Source of the DNA: Prolixibacteraceae bacterium
Lineage (GTDB): Bacteria > Bacteroidota > Bacteroidia > Bacteroidales > Prolixibacteraceae
Assembly: GCA_023251475.1 (NCBI GenBank)
Contig: JAHEYS010000059.1
Location: forward strand, 1-44,680
Direction of reading: 5' to 3'
Length of the DNA stretch: 44,680 nt
Position numbers and translations under genes: made by a program. Of this stretch, positions 1 through 8,504 are shown piece after piece. A model generated the notes under the pieces. It saw only the letters and a list, made by a program, of their open reading frames with translations. It was not told where the DNA came from and made no database searches. How positions within the stretch are numbered: the first letter of the stretch is position 1; each line of letters begins with the position of its first letter.

Positions 1-97
1 GGTTACTAAATTAAGGATTTTCCTGTCGGGGATTTCCCGATACCTTCAAACACTGGTGCTTGAGACTTTCGGGAAATGATGATGACTTTCGCAAAGT

Positions 98-2854
98 TTA
101 TCTGAAGTCAAAAGTCAGTTTCATATTCAGTTTTCCGCCGTGAATTTTTCCGGAGCTGAACGTGGCCGGAAGCGACTGTGGTCCGGAGGCTGCCGGATCC
201 GTAAACTTGGTGCCAATGGCATTAATGCTATGTAAAAATGAGAGGTCACCTTTGGGATATTCCATTTTTGTTTTGCCCGCTTCTTTGGGCTCCTTCGGTG
301 TCAATATCCTTAGAAAAATATCTTTGCTCTGGATAAAGACTTTAAAGTCAGGAACATCCTTTCCTATAATTTTAACCCAGTATACTTCTGAATGATACCC
401 CTTAAACTCAGGATAGGTATAGCCCGATTCACCCGTGACGGTATTGTTGTAAGGCTTCTCCCACAGGCCAAATCCGACCCCCTTCATCCTGTTTTTATAT
501 ACCCTGTAAGGACCATTGCCCAGCCATTTCATTCCGGCGACATTTTCTTCGGGATAATTAAAAGTGATTCCCGCAAACTGACTGTTGTTTCCCGGTTCGT
601 AGCTTATCTCCAGATCAGCTAATCCATCCCCTTTGATCGTCCATTTTACCTGATCCCCGTTTTCATAAAGGGTTTCGATCACCAGATTATTTCCATCAAA
701 TCGGTTTGACACCTGTTTGATTTTTTTTATTCCGCTTACCAACAACGGACCATTTGAAAGGGGGATCAGTTTGTCTCCCTGCCTGATCTGTGAGATTGTC
801 CCGTCCAGTTTATTAAATGTGTAGTGCAGTTGGCCGGACTTAACAATTAAATTATCACCCGATTCCCGGATTTCAGCCCGTTGTTCTGAGGTCCCTTTTT
901 TGAATTCCGCAGCTTTGATCCCGGGAGATTTGACAGGCCAGCTCCAGGTGTTGAGGTGCCTTCCATAGTGATCAACCATTTCGATCCGCAAAACGTCCAT
1001 CGATTGCCAGTCTTTGGGCAATTTCAGAATGAGTTCCCCTTTCTGTCCTGGGGCGAGATCGGTTTTTAGCTGTTCTTTTTCCATCATACTTTCCCTTTTC
1101 GGATCATCCGGATTGGATACCTTTATCCATTCAGCAGTCAATTTGGACTGATTCAGATTAGTGAAGAAATAACGGTTTTCAATTCTGAATATACCATTAA
1201 ATGCGGGAGTGATGTAGCGCTTTTCAAAGTACAGCGGCGACCAGATCTCTTTTATGGTGAAAAAACTCCCTTCCTTCTCATGATAAGGTCCTAAAATACC
1301 ATCCGGGGCGTGGTTGCCGTCGGTGTCGAGCGCACCGTTACGATCGGTCCTTTCGACTGCTTCGTCTGCAAAAACCCAAAGAAATCCTCCTGCTGCGAGG
1401 GGATGATTCCACATCCTGAGCCAATAGTCATCCAGCCCGGCCCCAAGTCCTCCGTCGTATAATCCATGTAAAAACTCGGTCGGAAAGAATATTTTCCGTT
1501 TACTGTACCCGTCAAGTGCAAGGAAGTTATAATCAATATAATGGAGTGTATTGGTCATCCGAAAGTCCTGCCAGGGATGCAAAACCTCCCTTTTCTGAAT
1601 ATCGAGCCTGGCAAAATCATCGTTCAGGTTATTGTTTTCGCCACCTTCATTTCCATTGTCCCAGAGGATAATTGACGGATGATTTACATCCCTTGCGATC
1701 ATCTCTTCAAGCAGTTTTCGACCCGCCACATCATCGTAACTTGGTTTTTGCCATGCCGTTAGTTCGTCGAGGACAAACAATCCAAGTGAGTCACAAACGT
1801 CGAGGAAATGTTCGTCAGGGGGATAGTGTGACATCCTGACAGCATTCATATTCATATCTTTAATCAGATTCACCACTTCGATGCTGATGGCCTTGGAGGA
1901 AGTCCGCGCGGTTTTTGGCTGAAAAGTATGACGACAAACGCCCTTCATTTTAATCCGGACATTATTCACATAGATACCATCTTCATCACGAACTTCGATA
2001 GTGCGGAATCCGATCCGTTTAGTGAGCTGATGGATCACCTGGTTATTTTTATTAATTAACCTGAAAACTGCGGTGTAAAGATTGGGAAATTCGGGATTCC
2101 ACGTTTTGGGGTTTGCCAGGTTCCCTGAAATCCGCGTCACGGGACCGGAGGTGCTGACATCGAAGCTTGTTTCAACTTTGCCGGCTTCCGAAACAATATC
2201 CACCGCAATTTTTGAGCTGCTTTTGTAATCCGACAGATAGACATCTGCATTGAAATCGCCATTTCCCCTGGCGTCAACAGCTACCCGAACAATATTCGCA
2301 ACAGGTTTTGCCTCCAGATAAACAGGCCGGAAAATTCCTCCAAAAATCCAAAAGTCAGCCTCACGCTCTGCTCGGCTAACGGTTATATTATCGGAGTGCT
2401 TTTTTACGAAAACTTCCAGCTCATTCTCTTTTCCTGTTTTTAAAAGTTTGCTGATATCATATTTAAACTGGTAAAAAGCCCCCTGATGGATCGGACCGGC
2501 CAGCTTACCATTGACCTTTACTTGAGCATCGGTCATCACACCATCGAAAACGATGTTTATCTGATGACTTTTCCAAGTGGCCGGAACCGCGAATTTATAT
2601 TTATAAGTACCGGTTTCGTTGAGCCGTTTGTCAAATTTGTCATGACCATAATTGTATGCGCCGAATCCCTGTTGTTCCCAACATGAAGGGACTTGAATTG
2701 TAGTCCATTTTCCGCTGTTCATCCCCGCGGAACAAAAGAACCGCCACTCTACGGTGTTATCTGCACCTGTACCGGACAAATACCTGATTTCGGTTGTTTG
2801 GGCATAAGTTATCTGAGCTAAAAGTAATAGGAGGGCTAGCTGAATATGTCTCAT
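98..2854 (-). CDS. Secreted glycoside hydrolase family 2 (beta-galactosidase-like)
   Basis: Exported GH2 enzyme expected to remove terminal beta-linked sugars from glycans in the periplasm or at the cell surface. A signal peptide (residues 1-19, hydrophobic, ending YAQ) precedes a jelly-roll sugar-binding domain (about 25-185), an immunoglobulin-like domain (about 185-285) and a TIM barrel (about 290-600). Barrel landmarks are the GVCRHT segment near 305, MSHYPPD near 341, and a GNE motif whose E403 is the likely acid/base; E460 in FFPTEF is the candidate nucleophile. A beta-sandwich C-terminal region follows, as in long GH2 proteins. The 918-residue length fits the family. No SusC/SusD genes adjoin it, so the substrate cannot be inferred from context. 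Family assignment is firm; beta-galactosidase rather than beta-glucuronidase or beta-mannosidase activity is a guess. Confidence 0.85.
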   Translation of the reverse strand: MRHIQLALLLLLAQITYAQTTEIRYLSGTGADNTVEWRFFCSAGMNSGKWTTIQVPSCWEQQGFGAYNYGHDKFDKRLNETGTYKYKFAVPATWKSHQINIVFDGVMTDAQVKVNGKLAGPIHQGAFYQFKYDISKLLKTGKENELEVFVKKHSDNITVSRAEREADFWIFGGIFRPVYLEAKPVANIVRVAVDARGNGDFNADVYLSDYKSSSKIAVDIVSEAGKVETSFDVSTSGPVTRISGNLANPKTWNPEFPNLYTAVFRLINKNNQVIHQLTKRIGFRTIEVRDEDGIYVNNVRIKMKGVCRHTFQPKTARTSSKAISIEVVNLIKDMNMNAVRMSHYPPDEHFLDVCDSLGLFVLDELTAWQKPSYDDVAGRKLLEEMIARDVNHPSIILWDNGNEGGENNNLNDDFARLDIQKREVLHPWQDFRMTNTLHYIDYNFLALDGYSKRKIFFPTEFLHGLYDGGLGAGLDDYWLRMWNHPLAAGGFLWVFADEAVERTDRNGALDTDGNHAPDGILGPYHEKEGSFFTIKEIWSPLYFEKRYITPAFNGIFRIENRYFFTNLNQSKLTAEWIKVSNPDDPKRESMMEKEQLKTDLAPGQKGELILKLPKDWQSMDVLRIEMVDHYGRHLNTWSWPVKSPGIKAAEFKKGTSEQRAEIRESGDNLIVKSGQLHYTFNKLDGTISQIRQGDKLIPLSNGPLLVSGIKKIKQVSNRFDGNNLVIETLYENGDQVKWTIKGDGLADLEISYEPGNNSQFAGITFNYPEENVAGMKWLGNGPYRVYKNRMKGVGFGLWEKPYNNTVTGESGYTYPEFKGYHSEVYWVKIIGKDVPDFKVFIQSKDIFLRILTPKEPKEAGKTKMEYPKGDLSFLHSINAIGTKFTDPAASGPQSLPATFSSGKIHGGKLNMKLTFDFR

Positions 2855-2926
2855 TTATGGTATCTGTATAAAAATTTCCGCAAGTTAATAGTTTTTATTT
2901 TAAGGTAATTTTTTACTTTCTTTGGA

Positions 2927-3067
2927 ATGAATGGTATCTTTAAAGGGAGTTTTAATATCGGGCTTACTCCTGAAATTCATAAACGCATTACAATTTCTGC
3001 AAAGATGCGGGGAATATCAATAAATAAATTTGTTTATAACGCTTTAATCCAAACACTAACTAATTAA
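2927..3067 (+). pseudogene. HicB-type antitoxin C-terminal fragment (ribbon-helix-helix)
   Basis: A 46-codon frame encodes a peptide with the pattern FNIGLTPEIHKR...G.SINKFV..AL, which is the C-terminal ribbon-helix-helix DNA-binding segment of HicB antitoxins. The N-terminal HicB half (partial RNase H fold) is absent: the frame is closed by a stop at 2906-2908, only six codons before the ATG. No hicA toxin gene is beside it. The stop codon at 3065-3067 overlaps the start of the duplicated transporter tail at 3066. I read it as the remnant of a decayed HicAB system; a functional stand-alone small RHH protein is possible. The family pattern is clear by eye, the pseudogene status is inferred. 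Confidence 0.6.
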
Positions 3068-3150
3068 TATAGCCAATTTTAGTGCATCGCCTTAATCTTT
3101 GAGACCAAAATTGTGATGCAGATACCGAAGATCCCGATCACGGCAAAAGA
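3066..3150 (-). repeat. Direct repeat copy A: detached duplicate of the MFS gene 3' end
   Basis: These 85 bases match 3734-3818 at 80 positions in the same orientation, offset by exactly 668. Read on the minus strand the copy encodes the last 23 residues of the MFS transporter plus its stop codon. Of the three differences inside the coding part, two are synonymous and one is Leu to Ile. The copy has no gene body upstream of it; the toxin gene ends 20 bases away. Confidence 0.93.
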
Positions 3151-3170
3151 ATTATGCTAACCAGGGGGAT

Positions 3171-3497
3171 TTATTTAATCATCTCAGAGAGGATGGACTT
3201 AAATTCTATTAATTCTTTATTTGAAAGCTTACCCAATTCAGCAATTTTATCTTCTCTTTTAAGGGTGACAATCCGATCAACTTTGATGATTGAATTAGTT
3301 CTTAATTTATTAAAATCGTTAGGGATAAGTAATATTTCCCGGCTTGAAATACCGGATGGAACAACTGAACTAATCGCGGATACGACTAAATCTCTGTATT
3401 GATCCTTTGTCTCTGTTATAATAACGGCAGGTCGGACTTTCTTATTTTCAAAATCTGTAAAAGGAAATGGAATCAGTATTATTTCACCAATTTTCAT
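3171..3497 (-). CDS. Type II toxin, PemK/MazF family endoribonuclease
   Basis: Predicted ribosome-independent mRNA interferase of a type II toxin-antitoxin pair, 108 residues, the usual length. The N-terminal signature is present: G.I.LIPFPFTD (residues 4-15) followed by KKVRPAVII (19-27), then the D-L-V-V-S-AISS strand and the helical C terminus with IAELGKLS. Its ATG overlaps the antitoxin stop codon (ATGA, 3494-3497), which suggests translational coupling with antitoxin made first. The pair lies between two copies of the transporter 3' end, so it appears to be an acquired cassette. Catalytic residues were not confirmed by alignment. Cleavage specificity cannot be read from sequence. Confidence 0.85.
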   Translation of the reverse strand: MKIGEIILIPFPFTDFENKKVRPAVIITETKDQYRDLVVSAISSVVPSGISSREILLIPNDFNKLRTNSIIKVDRIVTLKREDKIAELGKLSNKELIEFKSILSEMIK

Positions 3498-3724
3498 TTT
3501 GCCTTTGATTTAGGAATTAAATAATCCTGATAAAGATCCTCTTTTGAATCCTCCCAGAATTCGAATCCACCTGATTGAGCAGAAAAATCCCTTAAGTCAG
3601 TATCAACTTCCTGTAACTCTTCAATAAAAGTGACTACAACCCGGTATCTCTTCTTCTCTGTTATCCTATCTGTTATTTTTACAGATTTACCATCATATAT
3701 TCCGTTTACTGAAAGCATAACCAT
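3494..3724 (-). CDS. Antitoxin of the PemK/MazF pair
   Basis: Small partner protein that should neutralise the downstream toxin and repress the operon. The body begins with LSVNGIYDGKSVKI, a pattern common at the N terminus of MazF-partner antitoxins, and ends in an acidic aromatic segment (FEFWEDSKEDLYQDYL) typical of the toxin-binding tail. The open frame extends to an ATG at 3745, but the first seven codons lie partly inside the transporter-tail repeat, so ATG 3724 or ATG 3718 is more likely; I chose 3724. Using ATG 3745 would place the start one base after the transporter stop (TAAAATG). The DNA-binding fold is not obvious by eye. Confidence 0.7.
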   Translation of the reverse strand: MVMLSVNGIYDGKSVKITDRITEKKRYRVVVTFIEELQEVDTDLRDFSAQSGGFEFWEDSKEDLYQDYLIPKSKAK

Positions 3725-3733
3725 TTTTTTGCA

Positions 3734-3818
3734 AATATAGTCCATTTTAGTGCATCGCCTTAATCTTTGAGACCAAAAGTGTGATGCAGATTCCGAAGAT
3801 GCCGATCACGGCAAAAGA
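3734..3818 (-). repeat. Direct repeat copy B: 3' end of the intact MFS gene
   Basis: This is the partner of the repeat at 3066-3150 and is continuous with the full transporter gene. It covers the final 23 codons, the stop and about 13 bases downstream. The two copies bracket 583 bases that hold exactly the toxin-antitoxin operon. Confidence 0.93.
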
Positions 3819-4934
3819 GTATCTCAATCCGGCAGCGGCGGAGATATAGCCGATCAGCGGCGGACCCATCAGGAAGCCCAGAAAACTTACGCTCGAAACG
3901 GTTGCCAGCGCTATTCCGGGGGCTACTTTGCCATGTCTTCCGGCTGCACTGTAAACAGATGGGACGATGCTTGAGACACCCAATCCCACCATCATAAAAG
4001 CAATGGTAGAGGTGATCAGATAAGGGAAGAAAACAGAGATAAAAAGTCCGGAAGAGATCATTATTCCGCTAACCTGGAGCAGCCGTTTCCGTCCGAAACG
4101 GAGAACAAGTCCATCGGCAATAAATCTTCCGGCGGACATCATAATCATAAATGAAGTATACCCCAGAATGACAAGTGAAGCGGGGGCTTGTACCACATCT
4201 TTGAAGTAAACGCCGCTCCAGTCGAACATTGCCCCTTCGCTGGCCATACTGCAAAATCCGATTACACCCAACTGTAATAAGGTACTGTCGGGTTTTGAAA
4301 AGAATCGTTTTTTTGAGGATGCCATTGTGGGTGAGGCCTTTCCCTGTACCAGTTTCCCATAGTTAAGTGAAATAATTACCAAAACTATAGAGACCACAAT
4401 CCAGAAGTGGGTATAAGGGGGAATTTTCAGGTTAATCATCACAAGTCCTGCCAGGGCGCCGGTGAACCCGGCGATACTCCACCCTCCGTGAAAAGCCGAC
4501 ATAATAGGGCGGTCATAAATCTTTTCGGTTGCAATTCCCTGTGTATTAATGGATATATTACACATATTTCCAAAAATCCCGAACAGGAAGAGTCCTATTC
4601 CAAGTTGCCATCCTTGTGTTGCCAGCCCCAGGTTTGTCAGGCAAAGGGTATAAACAGGAAGGGCAAACAAGATTACTTTCCGGCTGCCGAAGTGGGTGAC
4701 CAGTCTCCCGGAGAAAGGCATCATCAGGAACTGGCCAACCGGTAATGCAAACAGGATCGTGCCCAGGGCCGCATCGCTGAGCTTTAAAGCTGTTTTTATA
4801 TCGGGTATCCGGCTCGCCCACGAAGCAAAACAAAGCCCCATACAAAAATAGGTTAGGGCGACAGCGATCCTGATCCGCTTTTTATTGGGGTAATTATCGG
4901 GAAGGATTTGTAAGGAAGATGTATTTATATTCAT
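3747..4934 (-). CDS. MFS transporter, YbjJ-like
   Basis: Inner-membrane major facilitator superfamily protein of 395 residues with about 12 hydrophobic segments. The first helix contains GLCFASWASRIPDIK, and the loop between helices 2 and 3 has the MFS motif A-like segment GRLVTHFGSRK (near residue 78), matching the YbjJ-type branch of presumed efflux or sugar-related carriers. The second half repeats this with ADGLVLRFGRKRL (near 275). The substrate is unknown. The gene is intact to its stop, but its last 23 codons are also present as a detached duplicate on the far side of the toxin-antitoxin pair, so the 3' end may have been replaced during insertion. Confidence 0.85.
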   Translation of the reverse strand: MNINTSSLQILPDNYPNKKRIRIAVALTYFCMGLCFASWASRIPDIKTALKLSDAALGTILFALPVGQFLMMPFSGRLVTHFGSRKVILFALPVYTLCLTNLGLATQGWQLGIGLFLFGIFGNMCNISINTQGIATEKIYDRPIMSAFHGGWSIAGFTGALAGLVMINLKIPPYTHFWIVVSIVLVIISLNYGKLVQGKASPTMASSKKRFFSKPDSTLLQLGVIGFCSMASEGAMFDWSGVYFKDVVQAPASLVILGYTSFMIMMSAGRFIADGLVLRFGRKRLLQVSGIMISSGLFISVFFPYLITSTIAFMMVGLGVSSIVPSVYSAAGRHGKVAPGIALATVSSVSFLGFLMGPPLIGYISAAAGLRYSFAVIGIFGICITLLVSKIKAMH

Positions 4935-5022
4935 TTATTCGCCTGATTAATAATGTAATAAGATTCCGTTTGCCGGATAATTGCAGGCTGTTAAGGCTTA
5001 AAACGGAATTAAGGTCCGGAAT

Positions 5023-5054
5023 GAAAAAGCCGGAAGCTTTACGCGTTCCGGCTT
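5023..5054 (-). terminator. Rho-independent terminator after the DEAD-box helicase gene
   Basis: A perfect 9-bp stem (AAGCCGGAA at 5027-5035 with TTCCGGCTT at 5046-5054), a 10-base loop and, on the minus strand, a run of five T immediately after. It lies 20 bases past the helicase stop codon. Confidence 0.8.
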
Positions 5055-5073
5055 CATATCTTATCGTAAGGGT

Positions 5074-6828
5074 TTAAAATCTTTTCTTTCTGTCACGACG
5101 TTTAAATCCATCCCGGTCACCTTCCGGTTTGCGGAATCCACGTTCGAAACGTCCACCCCGGTCGCCACCTCTATCGCCGCCTCTGGAGCCGGTTTCACGC
5201 CCTGAATTGTTTACTTCGGCATCAAAAAACGATCCTCTGAAGTTCATCCCGCGGCTGTTTTTCAACAGGGTTGTCCCATAGGCAGACTCCACTTCAACAA
5301 CTGCATGCGATTTGAAGAGGTCAATTTTTCCGATCTCAACATTACGTCGCCCGGTCGCATCGATCACGAAGGTGATGATGTCTTTCGGGATTAACCCTTG
5401 TGAAAGGCCAACATTAAGGCGAATGGAGGTCATCCCCTCTGACGAAATCTTACGTCTTTCCGTCCCCTCGCGCCCCTCTCTGCCTCTGGAATCATGCGTA
5501 TCGGGGGCATTTAGGTCTGCGGTGTTTCCATAATATTCCAGGAAGCGGTTAAACTCGAGTGAAACCACGTGTTTTATAAGGTCTTCCTTGGATAGGGATT
5601 CCAGTTTTTCATAAACTGAAGGGAGGAAAGGGGCAATTTCATCCTCGTTAATAGTAACCGACTGAAGCTTGTCAATCAGGTACATCAACTGTTTTTCGCA
5701 GATCACCTTACCGGTTGGAACGGGCATGCGAAGGAATTTTTTCCCGATCCCCTTTTCAATCATCCTGATCCGGCCATGCTCTTTCATGTGGATGATGGAG
5801 ATGGAGATTCCCGATTTTCCGGCACGGCCTGTCCTGCCGCTACGGTGGGTATAATTTTCAATATCGTCGGGTAAGTTATAATTGACGATGTGGGTGAGGT
5901 CATTGACATCCAGACCACGTGCGGCCACGTCGGTTGCGATTAACATCTGTACCCCTTTGGTACGGAATTTTTCCATTACATAGTCGCGCTGTGCCTGGCT
6001 AAGATCGCCGTGAAGCGCTTCCGCACTATAACCATCCTGAATTAACTGTGAAGCTACCTCGTTGGTTTCCATGCGGGTGCGGCAGAATACAATACCATAA
6101 ACTTCAGGAACGAAATCCAAAACCCTTTTAAGGGCTGAATAGCGGTCCTTTGCATGAACCATATGGTAGATGTGCTCTACATTTTCGGCGCCGCTACCTT
6201 TCTTTCCGACCGCTATTTCAATCGGGTCGGTCATATAATTTTTTGCGATTGCAGCAATCTCCTTGGGCATCGTGGCAGAAAACAAAAGTGTATTCTTTGT
6301 TTTAGGCGTTTTTTCAAGAATGGCATCTACATCTTCCTGGAAACCCATGTTTAACATTTCGTCGGCTTCGTCAAGCACCAGGATTGTCACCTGCGAAAGA
6401 TCGACTTTATTTTTACGGATCATATCGTGCAGACGACCCGGAGTGGCCGCAATAATATGTACACCTCTGCGTAAGGCCGTTACCTGGGCGCCGATATCGG
6501 CCCCTCCATAAATGGGAACAATCGAAATATCGGGCAGGTATTTTGCATAATCCGAAATTTCTCTTGAGATTTGAACACAAAGTTCACGCGTCGGGCTAAT
6601 AATCAGTGCCTGGGGAACTCTGTTTTTTGGATCGATCATCTGGAGTATTGGAAGACCAAAAGCTGCCGTTTTACCGGTTCCGGTTTGCGCAAGTCCAACA
6701 ATGTCTGTGGGTTTTTTCAGGAATAAGGGGATAAACTGTTCCTGGATTGGGGAAGGTTGTTCGAAGCCCATTTCCTGAATCCCCTTTAGGATTCTGGGGT
6801 CGAGTCCCATTTCATTAAATTGCATCAT
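5074..6828 (-). CDS. deaD: DEAD-box ATP-dependent RNA helicase (DeaD/CsdA-like)
   Basis: Cytoplasmic RNA helicase, likely acting in ribosome assembly and mRNA turnover, often cold-induced in this family. Visible motifs in order: Q motif (FEQPSPIQEQ, near 23), Walker A AQTGTGKT (about 47-54), PTRELC, TPGR, DEAD (about 153), SAT (about 184), ARGLDV and HRSGRTGRAG (about 335). A DbpA-type RNA-binding domain follows (about 465-545), then a basic tail rich in RGG/GGDRGG repeats, which fits nonspecific RNA binding. The 584-residue length fits DeaD-type proteins. Either Met1 or Met2 could be the start. The gene is followed by its own terminator and has no close operon partner. Confidence 0.9.
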   Translation of the reverse strand: MMQFNEMGLDPRILKGIQEMGFEQPSPIQEQFIPLFLKKPTDIVGLAQTGTGKTAAFGLPILQMIDPKNRVPQALIISPTRELCVQISREISDYAKYLPDISIVPIYGGADIGAQVTALRRGVHIIAATPGRLHDMIRKNKVDLSQVTILVLDEADEMLNMGFQEDVDAILEKTPKTKNTLLFSATMPKEIAAIAKNYMTDPIEIAVGKKGSGAENVEHIYHMVHAKDRYSALKRVLDFVPEVYGIVFCRTRMETNEVASQLIQDGYSAEALHGDLSQAQRDYVMEKFRTKGVQMLIATDVAARGLDVNDLTHIVNYNLPDDIENYTHRSGRTGRAGKSGISISIIHMKEHGRIRMIEKGIGKKFLRMPVPTGKVICEKQLMYLIDKLQSVTINEDEIAPFLPSVYEKLESLSKEDLIKHVVSLEFNRFLEYYGNTADLNAPDTHDSRGREGREGTERRKISSEGMTSIRLNVGLSQGLIPKDIITFVIDATGRRNVEIGKIDLFKSHAVVEVESAYGTTLLKNSRGMNFRGSFFDAEVNNSGRETGSRGGDRGGDRGGRFERGFRKPEGDRDGFKRRDRKKRF

Positions 6829-6980
6829 CTGTTTTTTGTGACGGGCGTTTAGCTATCTGATGAACCAATTTACCCGACTTATTATTATCTGTATATATTC
6901 CAATTCCCTGAGCGGGAAAAGTGGCGCAAGTTACGAAATATTTGGAGATTATTGAGGATAATCTTAAATATTTGATTATG

Positions 6981-7190
6981 TGGAAGGCAGAAGGCAGGAG
7001 GCAGGAGGTGGAAGGCAGGAGGCAGGAGGCATAAGGCAGGAGGCATAAGGCAGGAGGTGGAAGGCGGGAGGCAGGAGGCAGAAGTTATTTTCTATCACCC
7101 ATCTGCCTTCTCACTTCAGCCTTCTGCCTTCTCACTTCAGTCTTCTCACTTCAGCTTTCTACCTTCTCACTTCAGTCTTCTCACTTCTGC
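6981..7190. repeat. Polypurine/polypyrimidine inverted repeat block
   Basis: The left part (6981-7085) is almost pure purine on the plus strand, built from variants of GGCAGGAGGCA and GGAAGGC. After a 16-base AT-rich spacer, the right part (7102-7190) is pyrimidine-rich and contains five copies of CTTCTCACTTCAG (7107-7119, 7128-7140, 7142-7154, 7163-7175, and 7177-7189 with one change). The arms are partly complementary, so a long imperfect hairpin can form. The last unit contains the stop and final codons of der. It sits between der and the helicase gene and could serve as a transcription end for der. Similar GGCAGAAGG-type repeats recur in Bacteroidota genomes (general knowledge). Confidence 0.85.
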
Positions 7191-8488
7191 CTGAAATAGA
7201 GCTGAATAGGAATTCCGGTAAAATTGAAATTACTCCTGATTTTGTTTTCCAGATATCGTTTATAGGGATCTTTAATGTATTGAGGGAGGTTGCAGAAGAA
7301 TGCAAAACTCGGAATCTTTGTTGGTAACTGGGTGATATATTTTATTTTAACATATTTCCCCTTGTGAGCGGGAGGCGGATAGGCTTCGATGGCGCCCAGT
7401 AGCAATTCGTTCAGTTTGGAAGTTGCAATATGGCGGTGCTGATTTTCAAAAACCATCATCGCCTCTTCGAGGATCTTCAGTATCCGCTGTTTGGTGAGGG
7501 CTGAGGTGAAAACAATAGGCACATCAACTACCGGTGCGAATTTTTCAAGGATGTCATTCTCGAAATTTTTCATCGTGTGGTTGTCCTTTTCAATCAGGTC
7601 CCATTTATTGACCACTACAACAATCCCTTTTTTATTCCGGTGAATCAGGTGGAAAATACTCACATCCTGCCCCTCAACGCCACGCGTGGCATCGAGTACG
7701 AGAACGCAAACATCCGAATCTTCAATCGAGCGAACTGAACGCATCACCGAATAAAATTCCACATCTTCGGCAACTTTTGTCTTTTTACGTAACCCTGCAG
7801 TATCGACCAGTGTGAAATTATGACCGAATTTATTGTAATTCTGTGCTACCGCGTCGCGTGTTGTACCCGCTACATCGGTGACAATATGCCGCTCTTCGCC
7901 TACTAAAGTATTGATTATAGATGATTTGCCAACATTCGGCCTCCCGACAACCGCAATCCTTGGGATCTTTACATCTGGCTCCTCTTCCACTTTTTTCGGA
8001 AGAAGATCCACGATTTCGTCAAGCAGGTCGCCTGTTCCGGAACCATTGACCGACGAAACACAAAAAAGTTTTTCGATTCCCAATTCATAGAATTCATTGG
8101 CATCCAGACTTCGCTGATGATTATCCACTTTATTGACCACGGTGATCACCGGTTTGTCATTTCTCCGAAGCAGATCATGAACGGCGATATCAAGCTCTGT
8201 CAGTCCACTTTCCACATCGACAATGAAGACGATTACATCCGACTCCTGAATGGCCAGATTGGCCTGACGCCGGATTTCCTCTTCGAATACATCGTCCGAT
8301 CCTGAGACATAACCTCCGGTATCGATGATTGAAAATTCAACTCCGTTCCAGATCGATTTTCCGTAATTTCTGTCGCGCGTTACACCTGGCATATCATCAA
8401 CGATTGCGGCACGTGTCTCTGTCAAACGGTTAAAAAAAGTTGATTTCCCAACGTTTGGTCTGCCAACTATTGCTACTATATTACTCAT
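7181..8488 (-). CDS. der: Ribosome biogenesis GTPase Der (EngA)
   Basis: Essential double-GTPase needed for 50S ribosomal subunit assembly. Two tandem G domains are visible: GRPNVGKST (9-17), DTGG, NKVD in the first, and GRPNVGKSS (near 180), DTAG, NKWD in the second, followed by a KH-like C-terminal domain with YPPPAHKGK. The 435-residue length is standard and the end (YFRQK) resembles other Der proteins. The stop codon and last three codons lie in the final unit of the repeat block at 6981-7190. The ATG is 16 bases after the era stop, so era and der form an operon. Confidence 0.96.
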   Translation of the reverse strand: MSNIVAIVGRPNVGKSTFFNRLTETRAAIVDDMPGVTRDRNYGKSIWNGVEFSIIDTGGYVSGSDDVFEEEIRRQANLAIQESDVIVFIVDVESGLTELDIAVHDLLRRNDKPVITVVNKVDNHQRSLDANEFYELGIEKLFCVSSVNGSGTGDLLDEIVDLLPKKVEEEPDVKIPRIAVVGRPNVGKSSIINTLVGEERHIVTDVAGTTRDAVAQNYNKFGHNFTLVDTAGLRKKTKVAEDVEFYSVMRSVRSIEDSDVCVLVLDATRGVEGQDVSIFHLIHRNKKGIVVVVNKWDLIEKDNHTMKNFENDILEKFAPVVDVPIVFTSALTKQRILKILEEAMMVFENQHRHIATSKLNELLLGAIEAYPPPAHKGKYVKIKYITQLPTKIPSFAFFCNLPQYIKDPYKRYLENKIRSNFNFTGIPIQLYFRQK

Positions 8489-8504
8489 TTATTTGTTCTT
8501 CCTT

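Noticed and set aside
2855-3170. Complete hicAB toxin-antitoxin operon
   Set aside because: Only the C-terminal HicB part is present and no HicA-like frame is found on either strand nearby.
3066-3818. Insertion sequence with target-site duplication
   Set aside because: The repeats are 85 bp, far longer than usual target duplications, have coding content, and no transposase or terminal inverted repeats are present.
6981-7190. CRISPR array
   Set aside because: Units are short, variable and directly abutting or separated by 1-8 bases, with no spacers of uniform length and no cas genes.
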